NCBI GenBank assembly: GCA_963707435.1
Contig: CAVPPF010000005.1
Span: 372,001-436,000 of the forward strand
Direction: 5' to 3'
DNA from: UBA4744 sp963707435
GTDB taxonomy: Bacteria; Actinomycetota; Acidimicrobiia; Spongiisociales; UBA4744
DNA length: 64,000 nucleotides
The position numbers were made by a program, and so were the translations under genes. Below are positions 53,208-64,000 of this stretch, in pieces; positions within the stretch are counted from its first letter, which is position 1, and every line of letters starts with the position of its first letter. The notes beneath the pieces were generated by a model. The model saw only the letters and a program-made list of their open reading frames with translations. It was not told the DNA's origin and did no database searches.

Positions 53208-56200
53208 GTGGACACAGTTCAGAACGACCCCTACGCACCCTACGTCTCGAGGCTTGCCGCGCACTGGCCACCCGGAATGTCTTCTCGCTGCCTGGCAGGA
53301 ACCATGGTGTTCGTCGACATCTCCGGTTTCACCGCCCTCTCCGAACGGCTGGCCCGCAAAGGCAAGCTCGGCGCCGAGGAAGTCACCGCAGTTCTCAACC
53401 GGGTGTTCACCGAGCTGCTCACCATCGCAGTGAACCGCGGCGGGGATTTGCTGAAGTTCGGCGGCGATGCGCTGCTTCTCTGGTACCGGGGAGAAGGACA
53501 CGCTCCACGGGCTGCTGCGGCCGCTCATGAGATGCGGACCGCGCTCCGGACCGTTGGGAAGATCGACACGCCGGCCGGGCGGGTCAACCTGCGGATGTCG
53601 GTAGGTATCCACAGCGGCGATTTCGACTTCTTCCTCCTGGGTTCCTCCCACCACGAACTCCTGATTGCCGGACCCGCGACCACCGCCACCGTGCAGATGG
53701 AGTCCGGCGCCGAGGCCGGGCAGATTCTGGTGAGCAGGGCGACGGCCGAACACCTCCCATCGCAAGCATTGGGCGAACCGAGCGGCAACGGGATGCTGCT
53801 CAGGCGGGCCCCCGAGATCGATGGAGCCGTCGACGAATCCGCCGCCCCATCCACCGACAACCTCGAGCAACTCATCCCCTCGGCGCTGCGTCAGGCCGTC
53901 GGATCAACGGCTATTGAGGGTGAGCACCGCAGGGCAACCGTCGCCTTCATCGAATTCACCGGCAGCGATGCCCTCATCCGCGCAGGAGGGTGCGGATCAG
54001 CAGTAGGAGCTCTGGAGTCGATCATCAACGCCGCTCAAGAGTCTGCCGACGAGTTTGGGGTGACGTTTCTGTACTCCGACATCGACGCCGACGGGGGCAA
54101 GCTCATCTTGATCGGCGGGGTCCCGGCCATCACCGGCCACGACGAAGCCAGTGTGCTGCTGGCGGCCCGGCAGACGGCAGACCGGGCTCAATCACTGCCT
54201 TTGAAGATCGGCGTCAACCGGGGAAGCCTCTTCGCCGCCGACGTCGGTGCTCCGTTCCGGCGCGCCTTCACCATCATCGGCGACGCGGTGAACCTGGCCG
54301 CACGGGTCATGTCGCATGCCGGCCAGAACCAGATCCTCGTCACGCCGGGGGTTCTCGAGTACTGCACAACCGTCTTCGAAACCACACCGGTTGAACCATT
54401 CAGAGTCAAGGGGAAAAGCCACCCGGTCGAGGCAGTGCAACTTGGGAAGCCAACCGGATCGGCTGAGCGGTCCGACGAGCATGAGCTGCCCCTCATCGGC
54501 CGCAAAGAAGAACTGGCGACCGCCACCGCCGCCATCGCCGATCTCATCCGCGGCAAGGGGCAACTTGTCGAAGTCATTGGTGAGCCGGGAATCGGCAAGT
54601 CTCGATTCACCGAAGAAGTCGCCACCCGGGCCAGGGCCGACGGGGTGACCCTGTATCGCTCGGTCTGCGTTCAATATGAATCGGCCACGCCGTATGCAGC
54701 TTTGCGGATGGTCCTTCGCGGTCTCGTTGGCATCGAAGACGAGCCGGGACCGGCTCTCGAGAGATTGGTACGGGAGCGGGCACCGCACCTTGACGATTGG
54801 TTGCCGCTCATCGCAGTGCCATTCGATGCCGAGGTTGCCACGACCGAAGCAGCAGACGAGCTCGACCCATCCTTTCGCAAGCCCCGCACCTTCGATGCAG
54901 TCAGAGACCTCCTCCAATCGGTCGTTTCCTCCCCGAGTCTCGTCGTCATCGAAGATGCCCACTGGATGGACGAAGCGTCGGCCGAGCTGCTTGCCAACCT
55001 GGAGCAATCGCTCGGCTCTCTGCCCCTGACCGTTTTCGTCACCCGCCGCGAGGCCGGGACCGGGTTCGTCTCCGCGCTCCCGCACTCGACCATCGCCCTG
55101 GAAGCGCTGACCCTCGGAGACGCCACCGAGCTGGCCGATGTTCTGGCCGACGAGCTCATGGTTCCCCCTCATCTGGTCGCCGAGATCACTCGACGAGCCG
55201 ACGGCAATCCCCTCTTTCTGATCGAGTTGGTTGCAGCGTCCCGGGACCAGCGGACGCTGGAGAGTCTGCCGGATACCGTCGAAACCCTCGTTGCCTCTCG
55301 TGTAGATAGCCTCCCGCCGGACGAGCGGCAGGCGCTCCAGTACGCGTCGGTGGCAGGCCTGGAAGCACCATTGGAGCTGCTCGAGCAGAACAGTCCGCAA
55401 GTCTTCGAGTTGCTCAGCCATCCAGCCCGCTGGCAACACCTCGCAGATTTCATCGAACCGTCGGCGCCGGGAGCTGTCACGTTCAAACACACGCTGTACC
55501 GCGACGTCGCCTACGAGCAGCTTCCGTTCCGTATCCGGCGTTCGATCCATGCACACATCGGCAGCACCATCGAGCAGCGAGCAGGGACCGCCACCGACGA
55601 GGATGCCGAGATCCTGGCCCTTCACTTCGATCGCGCCCAGATCTTCACCAAAGCGTGGGACTACGCCAGGCTGGCGGGCCGCAACGCGGCATCAAAGGGC
55701 GCCAACGTCGATGCTGCCAAGTTCTTCGCCCAGGCAATCCGCAATGGGCGGCGGGCCGATGACGTTGACCGGTCGGAACTAGCCCCGGTCGCCGAGACTC
55801 TGGGAGACGTCTACGACCTGGCCGGCCTCTACGCAGAGGCCGACGACGCCTACGTGGCAGCCCGCAAGCTCGTTGCGACGGATCCGATCGCACAGGCGAG
55901 GCTGATGCGCAAGCAGGGCTTGATGAGAGAACGCAAGGGATCCTATTCGGCAGCGTTGCGATGGCTCAGCAGGGCGATGAAGGTGCTCGACCGGGGGACA
56001 TCGGACCAACCAGCGTTGATCGAGCGCTCAGAGTTGCAGGCGTCATACTCGGGAGTGTGCTTTCGACAGGCGCGCTACCGCAACAGTGTTGAGTGGGCGC
56101 TCCGGTCGATCGAACCGGCCAAGGCCGCCGGGTATCAGGAGGGTCTCGCGCACGCCTACTACCTGCTCGATCATGCGATGTCGTTCCTGGGTGACCCGCA

Positions 56201-56987
56201 AGCAGAGACATATCGCAAACTGGCTCTGCCGATCTACGAGAAACTCGGGGACCACGTTGGGCAATCGCGGGTGCTGAACAACCTCGGGGTCAACGCCTAC
56301 TTCCGGGGCGACTGGGAGGCAGCCGTGAGGTTCTACGAACGCAGCCGGGAAGAAGCCACCAAAGCCGGCGACGTGCTCAGCATTGCACGTGCGGCCAGCA
56401 ACATCGGCGAGATCCTCTCCGACCAGGGACGTCTTGGAGAAGCCGAAGCGGCATTTCGTCAGGCCCGGCGGGTGTGGAGAGCGTCTCGATACACCGTGGG
56501 AGTGGCGCTGGCAGATGCCAACCTGGGGCGAGCCGCCGCCCGCGCCGGGCGCCACGATGAGGCCGAGCAACTCCTCGAGCAATCCGTGCAGGGGTTCCAG
56601 GAGATCGGGGCCGAGACCTTCGTCCTCGAGGCCGAAGCCCGCCGGATCGAGAATCGGATCCTGGCCGGTGATGACACTGCGCTTGATCTCGCTTCTCACC
56701 ATCTCGGGCGCACCCGGGCCACCGACGGCACGGCGGTCCTCCAGGCGATGCTCGAGCGCCTGACCGGGTTGGCGTACCTCCAGCGGGACGACCCGGACTC
56801 CGCCCGCCGCCATCTGGCGGACAGCCTCCGCATAGCCCGGGAGGCCGGAGCGGACTACGAAGTCGCTCAAACGCTGCAGGTTCTAGGGCGGCTCACCGAT
56901 CACCCCGATGCCGATGCGCATCGCAACGAATCGACGGAAATCATGCAACGGCTGGGGATCGGCGACCCGGTGACCAACAGCGGTTGA
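53208..56987 (+). CDS. Soluble adenylyl cyclase-like regulator: two class III cyclase domains, AAA ATPase, TPR
   Basis: 1,259 residues, cytosolic. Cyclase domain 1 (about 30-190) keeps both metal Asp residues: VFVDISGFTALSERL (D37) and LKFGGDALLLWY (D87). It lacks the transition-state Asn-Arg motif, reading AGPATTATVQME instead. Domain 2 (about 240-410) has degenerate metal sites (AFIEFTGSDA, DIDADGGKLILIGG) but keeps IIGDAVNLAARV. The two halves therefore complement each other, as in sAC/ADCY10-type enzymes. The AAA/NACHT-like module (about 430-700) has Walker A GEPGIGKSRFTEE and Walker B LVVIEDAHWMDEAS. A helical TPR region (about 800-1240) follows. GTG start. It makes cAMP (or cGMP) if active. 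It sits between the two PLSAI protein genes, divergent from C and convergent with D, 20 bp from D's stop. Confidence 0.9.
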   Translation: MDTVQNDPYAPYVSRLAAHWPPGMSSRCLAGTMVFVDISGFTALSERLARKGKLGAEEVTAVLNRVFTELLTIAVNRGGDLLKFGGDALLLWYRGEGHAPRAAAAAHEMRTALRTVGKIDTPAGRVNLRMSVGIHSGDFDFFLLGSSHHELLIAGPATTATVQMESGAEAGQILVSRATAEHLPSQALGEPSGNGMLLRRAPEIDGAVDESAAPSTDNLEQLIPSALRQAVGSTAIEGEHRRATVAFIEFTGSDALIRAGGCGSAVGALESIINAAQESADEFGVTFLYSDIDADGGKLILIGGVPAITGHDEASVLLAARQTADRAQSLPLKIGVNRGSLFAADVGAPFRRAFTIIGDAVNLAARVMSHAGQNQILVTPGVLEYCTTVFETTPVEPFRVKGKSHPVEAVQLGKPTGSAERSDEHELPLIGRKEELATATAAIADLIRGKGQLVEVIGEPGIGKSRFTEEVATRARADGVTLYRSVCVQYESATPYAALRMVLRGLVGIEDEPGPALERLVRERAPHLDDWLPLIAVPFDAEVATTEAADELDPSFRKPRTFDAVRDLLQSVVSSPSLVVIEDAHWMDEASAELLANLEQSLGSLPLTVFVTRREAGTGFVSALPHSTIALEALTLGDATELADVLADELMVPPHLVAEITRRADGNPLFLIELVAASRDQRTLESLPDTVETLVASRVDSLPPDERQALQYASVAGLEAPLELLEQNSPQVFELLSHPARWQHLADFIEPSAPGAVTFKHTLYRDVAYEQLPFRIRRSIHAHIGSTIEQRAGTATDEDAEILALHFDRAQIFTKAWDYARLAGRNAASKGANVDAAKFFAQAIRNGRRADDVDRSELAPVAETLGDVYDLAGLYAEADDAYVAARKLVATDPIAQARLMRKQGLMRERKGSYSAALRWLSRAMKVLDRGTSDQPALIERSELQASYSGVCFRQARYRNSVEWALRSIEPAKAAGYQEGLAHAYYLLDHAMSFLGDPQAETYRKLALPIYEKLGDHVGQSRVLNNLGVNAYFRGDWEAAVRFYERSREEATKAGDVLSIARAASNIGEILSDQGRLGEAEAAFRQARRVWRASRYTVGVALADANLGRAAARAGRHDEAEQLLEQSVQGFQEIGAETFVLEAEARRIENRILAGDDTALDLASHHLGRTRATDGTAVLQAMLERLTGLAYLQRDDPDSARRHLADSLRIAREAGADYEVAQTLQVLGRLTDHPDADAHRNESTEIMQRLGIGDPVTNSG

Positions 56988-57007
56988 TCGACCGGGTGCC
57001 GACGCCA

Positions 57008-60000
57008 TCACCGCAGGGTGAACATCGCCTCATACAGAACGTCGGGGCCCGTCGTGCTGGCCCAGAACAGCAGTGTGAAAGAGCCTTCACCCAGCGGCAC
57101 CAGGTTCCCGGATCCGTCCGTGACCTTGGTCGTATTGAGGTTGTAGATGTATCCCTTCGACTTGTACCGGAACAGGAAGTCTTCATTGGCATTGCCGGTG
57201 TCGTTGGGACCGGGGAACAGGATGTCGCCACCCGGCTCGACCCGGATTGAATCTGCAGTCAACTCGATGTTGGCTTTCGACAGATTGTTCCCGGCGGAGT
57301 CGCACAGCTGGAGCTTGATCGGCACTGCACCTGTCGCCGGCTGGGCCTTGAGTGGATCGTATTGCAGGCAGACCCCGTAGGCCACGGCGTACGTGGCCGT
57401 GACGGTCGTCTCGTTGCCGGCCAGGTCGGTCGCCGTGACGCTGAACATCGCGGTTCCGGGACTGGAGGTGTCGATCGGATCGCCGTTTGCAGCGGTTCCG
57501 ACACACGAGGCGATGCCCGATCCAGAATCGGTGCATTCGAAGTCTGCAACGACGGTCTCGCCGATCACATACACGCCGCTGGGCGAGTTGATCTGTACCT
57601 CCGGGGCCGTCTTGTCGATTTTGACCACGAACGTACCGTCCGGACTTGTGTTGCCGGTGTCGTCTGTGGCGTTGTAGCTGAGCGACGTGACTCCCTCATC
57701 GGTGACGGTTAACTCGGCGGCGAGCGAGACGGCTGGCGGATCAGCCATCTCGAAGCCCGACAGGTCGCCGAAGTAGTCGAGGCGTGCCACCCCCGACTCG
57801 TCGTCCGTGGCCGTGATGGTCACCGACACGTCGTCATTCGTCCACGTGTCGGAGGCTATCGGTGCGCCGCCGGAAGTCGCCGAAGCGGCCACCTCGGGGG
57901 CGGTGGTGTCCACCAGCACCTCCAGGGTGCCGACCGCACTCACGTTGCCGACGAAGTCGGTCGCCCGGAACTGGATGGTCGCCGTCTCGGACTGGAGGAA
58001 CGGCCCTTCGTACGCCTGCCAGCCGGACCCGTCGTTGTACTCAACACTCGCAACTCCAGATCCAAACGGATCGACGGCGGTGATGGTGACGGTCCTGGCG
58101 GTCCAACCTTCCGCCGGGACTGCCACGGCCTGCACTTCGGGGCCGGTGCCGTCGATGGCCACAAACAACAAGCCTTGTTTCGAACCGGCGAACACCTGGA
58201 GCAGATGGCCACCGTCGCCTTCGATGGGAATGGTGATCGAAGACGTCCCGTTCCCGGACGTCTCCTCGCCGTCGAGAATGTAGGACGTGATCGTCTCGTC
58301 GGAGGTAGCGGTCGCGATCACGTCGTTGCCCGTCCGACCCGGGTACCAACCCGAGGACGGCGGGGTAGTGGGATCTGACACCGTGACGGTCACACCCTGG
58401 TTGAGGTTCGGAGTGATGGTGTCGAAGTTGATGCCCTTGCCGGTGGCGGTTGAGACATTCGCGCTTGAGTCCGCCGCCTGGACGATGAATTCATACGGCC
58501 CATCTTCTCCCGGCCCGGAATTCGGCCTGCCGCCCAGCCAGCGGGACTGACCGGGAACCTTGACGAGGTCAACCGGGAGCCACGGACCGGCGGCGTTCTC
58601 TGCCCGGAACAGCACCAGTACCCGCTCGACGTCGCCGTCGGGAATGGTCACGTCGAAGTGCACGATCGAGGTGCCGTCGTAACGCCCGACGCTCCGCTCG
58701 ATGAAGGGGGCCTCCCGGTCGGCACCGGCCGGCCGGTAGAGGGTCTGCAACTCCACGTTCGTGAAGATCTCCAGTTGGTCCGTGGTTGCGTCGGTGAGAT
58801 GACGGGCAGGCACAAGCACGACCCGGTCGCGCTCCGTTCCGGTCGGGTCGAGCAAACGCCTGACCGGACCGACCACGTGGGCGGGGAAGGTGGACTCGCC
58901 GACCTCGCTGGCGGGCACCCGACCCGGCGCCGGTGTAGTCGAGACCTGCGATCGGACTGAAGATGACCGGATCGAAGGAGCCCGGTCCGCTGGATGTCAG
59001 CGCCGTGATGAGGACTCCGCCCGCTTCCCGACCGGTCGAGCTCACGTCGACCGTGCTTTGCGGCAGCAACGCCCGCCCCCGCACTTGCAGAAGCTCTTCT
59101 CCCTGACCGATCCACTCAGTGGTGGTCTTCCCGACCAGATCGCTGAAGCCGAGCGTGAGGTTCGCGCTCTCGAGTCCCGTATAGGGGTCGTTGAAGATCG
59201 GAGGCTCGGTTCCCGCGCCGGCGGCGGTTGCCGCGGCTGCCGAAGCGACGTCTGGACGGGCACCGACTGAGAACATCGGCAATCCGTAGTACGTGAACTC
59301 TTCAGAGACCTTCAGGTCGTACGGGGTGATCGTGTACAGGGACGCGGCGTATTGCTGTTTGGCGGCGACCAGGGCCTGTCCCACGGTCAGGTCCCCGAGG
59401 TATGACGCGAAGTTGGCCGAGATCCTCTCGGAGAGGGCGGAGACGACGGTGTCGCCGTACCCGTATCCGGTATTGCCCAACCAGCCGTTCCCGCGCTGCG
59501 CCGCGGCCCTTGCCCAGTCTTCATTGCCCTGGGTGATCTGCACGTCAGAAAGCGACAACCCGGCGTGACAGCCCACGCTGAAGACGAGGACGTCCGTCGA
59601 GTCCGTCCACTCCGAAGTAGTCGTCGACATCGAACAGGACGGTTTCAGTACCGGCCAGGTTCTCCGACGCGGGCAGCAATCGGGACTGATCGAAATGGGC
59701 ATTGATCGATACCGCGGCCAGGTCGCCACCCCGCAGCAACCCGGAGAGAATCTCAGCGGTCCAGGTTTCGCTGAGTTCAGGAGTGACTGAGAAACCCGAG
59801 CCCAGCAAACCATCAACGACATCCTGTCCACCGTCGAGTAGGAAGTCGTAGGCCGTCACCAAAGCCTTGGGATCAGAGGTAACGGACACCGGACCCTGGG
59901 CAGTCCTCGCATCGAGAACGCCGCCGTAGGTGATGAAGTTGTCGAGGGCAGCCACGATGTCGGCCGGGGTCTCGACCAGACGTCCGACGGCGAGTTCGGG

Positions 60001-63000
60001 CACGAAGAACTCCCGGTCGGCGATGGCAATGCCACGCGCGGAACCGTAGGCGTCGTCGCTCAGGTAGTAACCCTCGCCGAGCGCTCGCTTCAGTTCGCCG
60101 TCCTGGCCGATCGTCAGTCCGTGCTGGGATTCGTTCGAAACGAACGTCCCGTCCAGCATCCTGGCGAACGGCACCTGCGAATCGTCGCCGACAATCACCA
60201 CGTACTCGAGGTCCGGGTTGGCAGCCATGATTGGATCGAGCACCGCCGATCCGATCGCCCGCACGACATCGTTCGCCGCCAATGGATCGCAGCGGTTGGC
60301 ATCCCAGGTGTTGAGCGCCCCTTGCACAGTGCCGTAATCGTCGATGGCCACGGCCGCAGCATTGACCCCAAGGTCGGCCCATTCGCCCGTCCCCTCCACG
60401 GCAGACAATGCGCTGATCGCATCAGCGGCGTCCGTGGGGAACGCGTCGGCCAGCCAGGCACCGTTGTACAGGAACACGGTGTTGATGCCCGTCGGTGGAG
60501 CCGGGTTCCCACCGCCGCTCAACGAGCCTCGCAGCGGCGGAGCGGCACATACCCCGAAGCCGACTTCGGTCGTGCTCGCCCGCAGGGCGAACGGACTGGT
60601 GCTGGTCGCGCCGTTGTAGCCGGACACCTGCAGGTGGTAGGTGCCGGGCCGCAAAGTACCGGTGTTGATGATCTCGTCGGTCGTGCCGCGGTTGGCCGAC
60701 ACGGCGTGAAGGACCGATCCCACCGGCGGATCGAGGGGAAGGTCTTGCAGCGCGTCCGGATCCAGCGCGTCGTCGTCGGGGTTGAGGTCGTAGAGGAAAT
60801 CCTCGACGAGTCCGTAGCCGATTTCCGGGGTGCCGCGCAGCGGATCTTGCAGTGGCGGCCCGAAGAGGGTCAGGTCGAGATCGGCATCGAGGTTGCTCAA
60901 GATGATGCGGGCCTGGGCGTTGGTGGTGAGGTCGAACCTGTAGAGCTGCGTCGCTCCCACCGTCGAGATGTGCGCGATCTCGAGGTTGCCGTCGACGATG
61001 GTCTCCGTGGCGGTCCCCTCCTCGATCACCTCGATCGAAGCAACAGCGGGTCCGGCCGCATCCGACTGGCTTCCGGCTTCACCGCACACGGACACGCTGA
61101 CGTCGTAATTGCCCAGCACGAGACCGGCCCAGACCGGAACCTCAATCGTGTGGGTGCCGGCGGTGAGCGGAAGATCCAGGAACACCAGATCACCCGACGT
61201 GAGACAGGTGTCGCCGGCGTCTTCGAACGCTTGTGGAGTGAGATCGGAACGGGCTACCCCGTCGAGACGCACACGAGGAACGGCGGGATCAGGAACCGTC
61301 CCGTCGGGCGTGGCGAACTCGAACCCGGCCGGCAGGGTAAGACCCACGTCGACCGAGGCAGCGGGTCCTTCGACCTCGACCATGATCGCATAATCGAACG
61401 AGGGCTGCTTGATTCCCAGGAGTTCGCGAATGGTCCCGCTGTTGTCGGCCGCATCCGGCAGCGAGAGGTCGTTGAGGTCGTCGAACACCTCCCACGCCAG
61501 GTCAACCGGTTCGACCAATCCGACGATCAGATCGGCCAGCGAGAACTCGGGCGAACCTGTGTAGTCCTCCAGCACGGCCAGCGTGACGCCGGTCACAAAG
61601 GCGTCGGCGGCAGCCACCTCGCCGAGGGTACCTGATGGTGTACACGGCGAGGTCCCTTCGTTCACACAGATCGCCGAAAGTGGATTCGAAGCGGTCGTGA
61701 TGGCCGACAGGGGAATCGCCGACAGGGGGGTGGATGCCCAGGAGATTACCGACAGCGGTATGGCCGACAGCGGGGTCGAGGCAAAGTTGTCGATGGCCGA
61801 CAGCGGTATGGCCGACAGCGGTATAGCCGACAGAGGAGCGCTTTGCAGGCTCAGGCTCAGAAGGCTCTGCCCACCGTCATTGCCGGGGGGAAGAATCCCG
61901 AACTCAGCACAAATACCGGCACCGAGGTAGTCACACCAGGCGGCCAGGCCGGTCAGGGTCCCATCGACCGAGGAGACGTCGATGGCCGAAAGGGGTGTGG
62001 TGCCGAGCAGGATCGCCGACAAGGGAATGGCCGACAGCGGTGTCGACGCGAAACCAAGATTGTTCATCGCCAGAACGTCGCCCACCCGGCCGGCGACCAG
62101 CGTGTTGTCGCCGAGGGTGCTGCCACTGCAGGCACCGCCGCAAATGATTGCTTGAACGTCGGTGCCGATCGCGGACAGGGGGATGGCACTCAGCGGACTC
62201 TGAGACAGGTCTATTGCTGACAAAGGTAGCGAGATCAGGTCACCGAGGTGGGTGGCCTGCAAGGGGACGCCTTCGAGATCCGATCCCACCACGAGCCATT
62301 CGACACTGCTGCCGTCAAAGGTCGTGAGCTCCGACAGGAGGATCGCGGACAGCGGGATCGCCGACAAGGGGCTGTCGAGGATGGTGCCGATGGCGGACAG
62401 GGGAATCGCCGACAACGGGATCGCCGACAGCGGGATCGCCGACAGCGGAATGGCGGAAAGCGGGATAGCCGATAGCGGGATGTCTGACGTCGAAATGGCC
62501 GAGAGGGGCGCGTCCTTCAGCGTGATGGCCGACAGCGGAATAGCGGAGAGAGGAGTCGACGAGATCGGGGTGCCCGCCTCGGCGGCGGTCTGCAACGCCC
62601 GGTGATGTTGTTCAGCGGAACGGTAACGGCACCAACCTCGACCTGACCCGGGTCGGTGTTCAGCGAAACATCCAGCGCCAGGGGCAGCTCCACCTCGTAG
62701 GTGACGCTGGCAGTGGCGGTATTCAGAGCAATGTCCGTGGCGGTGACCGTGAACGTCTTCGTACCCGGAGTAGCGGTGTCGATGGCTTGACCGACGTCAA
62801 CCGGACCTACACAAAGCACGTCGGCGGATGCGGTGTCCGAGCAGGAGTAGTCGGCAAGAACGACTTCATTGACCTGGTAGGCAGCACCGTCGACCGGTGT
62901 GACGATCGTGACCGTTGGTGGGTCGGTGTCGACCTCGTAGGCGCCGAGGTCGCAGGCGCCGTCAATCCTGCCCACGCCGCGCTGGTCGACGTCGATGCCC

Positions 63001-63946
63001 AGGCAGGCGGTGGTGTAGTCGATGGCCGGGGATGTGGCGAGCAATGCCAGGGTCCGCGTCGGGCCACCGTTGTCGAGCGGGGGGAGCGGCTCGACCAGCC
63101 GGCCGGGCGTAACGACGTCGTAGGTGCCCTCAGGGTTGCAGCCCTGATCGCTGGTGACGATCACATTGTCCAGGTTGGGAGTTCCGGAACAGTCATGTCG
63201 ATCGTTGTCGGATCCGAGGTTGTTGGCGATGAGAGAGTTCTTGATGGCCAGAGTCCCGCCGTTGCGAAGGGCTCCGGCGCCGATCTTGTTGGTCGACCGG
63301 TTGGAGAAGATAGTGACGAAAGACAGGGTGGCAGTCCCGGCGGTGGAAAGGCCGCCGCCGCCCTTTCCTTCGTTGTCGGTGATGGTCGAGTTGACGACGG
63401 TCAATGCGCCGTCGTTCTCGATGCCGCCGCCTTTGCGACGGGCATCGTTGCCCAGAAGAAGGCTGTCGGTGATACTGGTAGTCGCCGGCGTTGTAGAGGC
63501 CGCCGCCCTCGTCGGCGAAGTTGTCGAAGATTTCAACATCGATCAGGCTCAACGAGGCTCCGGCCTCGACCCGGATGCCTCCACCCTTGTCGTTGTTCAC
63601 CTTTCCGCCGGTGATCAAAACGTTCTCGATCGTCGCTCCGGACCCGGTGACGAGAAATACACGCTGGTTGTTGGCGGCCTGGAGTCTGTACATCCTCCGC
63701 TTTGGAGCCCATGCCCCGCACCGTGACGTTGGTTGCGCTGATGACGAGCGGCGCGGTCAGCTGGTACGTCCCGGGCAGTACCTCGATGACGGCGCCGTCT
63801 GCTGCGCTGACGACGGCGTCTTGGAGATCAGCAACTGAACTCACTGATGTCGAAGTCTGCGCCGCTGCTCCCATCGGGACCGCAATCAACAGACTGGCCA
63901 CCATGGCCCATGCACTCAACAAGGCCAACCGACGAGATTTCAACAT
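57008..63946 (-). CDS. Giant secreted PLSAI-repeat protein D with C25-type protease domain and PxKF C-terminus (five frameshifts)
   Basis: About 2,313 residues, a paralogue of C. The start is ATG 63946 with GGGAGG just upstream. The signal peptide (ALLSAWAMVASLLIAVPMGA) is cut near AAAQ. A right-handed beta-helix (63800-63060; GGGIENDGALTVVNSTITDN) ends in DQRGVGR...CDLGAYE. An Ig-like domain (VTIVTPVDGAAYQVNEVVL) and 24 exact PLSAI units (62560-61665) follow. The C25-type domain has candidate catalytic His in SINAHFDQ (59695-59697) and Cys in FSVGCHAGLSLSD (59568-59570), with the strand YVVIVGDDSQVPFARM. Several Ig/Big domains come next, then a PxKF-type C-terminal domain (GAVPIKLQLCDSAGNN). 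Unlike C it has no RTX repeats. Frames break near 63695, 63490, 62597, 59600 and 58917. Convergent with the cyclase gene. Confidence 0.83.
61665..62560 (-). repeat. PLSAI pentapeptide repeat array in protein D (24 copies)
   Basis: 24 exact PLSAI units plus PLSVI, LLSEL and STSDI variants, in runs of up to six. Spacers such as TLKDA, GTILDS, DLSQS and DNFAST separate the runs, and CxxxxC-type inserts (ICGGAC, CDYLGAGIC) occur between clusters. The arrangement mirrors protein C. Confidence 0.95.
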
Positions 63947-64000
63947 GCCTCCCTCAAAGCCCCTTCGATGCGCCAATGCGCAGATCGAGAGACACTTTCG
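63947..64000. other. Upstream region of protein D (partial)
   Basis: 54 bp to the right edge. It holds the GGGAGG ribosome-binding site of D and nothing else that I can identify; the promoter may lie further right. Confidence 0.5.

Overview
This window is high-GC DNA from a Gram-positive bacterium, most likely an uncultured member of the Actinobacteria. The clues are frequent GTG starts, a mycothiol-dependent isomerase-family protein, a Mycobacterium Rv1284-type beta-carbonic anhydrase, a LigD-type end-joining polymerase domain and an LPXTG-type sorting signal on a giant wall protein. This is inference; there is no rRNA or single-copy marker here to place it. No IS element, prophage, integrase or CRISPR array was seen.

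Layout. (1) 1-11.7 kb, minus strand: a sensor histidine kinase followed with overlap by giant surface protein A, which runs off the left edge. (2) 12-17.9 kb: an esterase/MFS-transporter pair, a divergent rhodanese, an unrecognised protein, and a parA/RHH-like pair. (3) 18.2-31.7 kb, plus strand: giant protein B of about 4,500 residues. It has a P-domain, about 20 repeats of ~114 residues, about 12 repeats of ~100 residues, Ig-like domains and an LPYTG anchor. (4) 31.7-44.4 kb: ordinary chromosomal genes. These are a uracil permease, a DinB/maleylpyruvate-isomerase-like protein, an endonuclease IV-like/LigD-polymerase fusion, carbonic anhydrase, tRNA-Lys, Dps, an MMPL transporter, an alpha-oxoamine synthase, a membrane histidine kinase and a single-domain response regulator. 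(5) 44.5-64 kb: two paralogous giant secreted proteins, C and D. Each has a beta-helix, an array of the pentapeptide PLSAI and a gingipain/caspase-like (C25-type) domain. They lie on either side of a soluble-adenylyl-cyclase-like regulator with two cyclase domains, an AAA domain and TPRs.

The window is dominated by surface and secreted proteins: four giant genes cover about 39 of 64 kb. Proteins C and D with the cyclase between them are the best candidate for an undescribed system: secreted PLSAI-repeat proteases plus a cAMP- and ATP-dependent regulator. That they act together is inference from position and shared architecture only.

Caution about quality. At least 20 single-base frameshifts or stops interrupt otherwise well-conserved genes, including housekeeping-type ones (esterase, carbonic anhydrase, MMPL, kinases). 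Several fall in G runs, and they are densest at 29.6-30.7 kb inside near-identical repeats. The simplest reading is uncorrected long-read error, so each broken gene is annotated as one CDS with its breaks noted. Intergenic gaps carry heptamer tandem repeats and REP-like palindromes.
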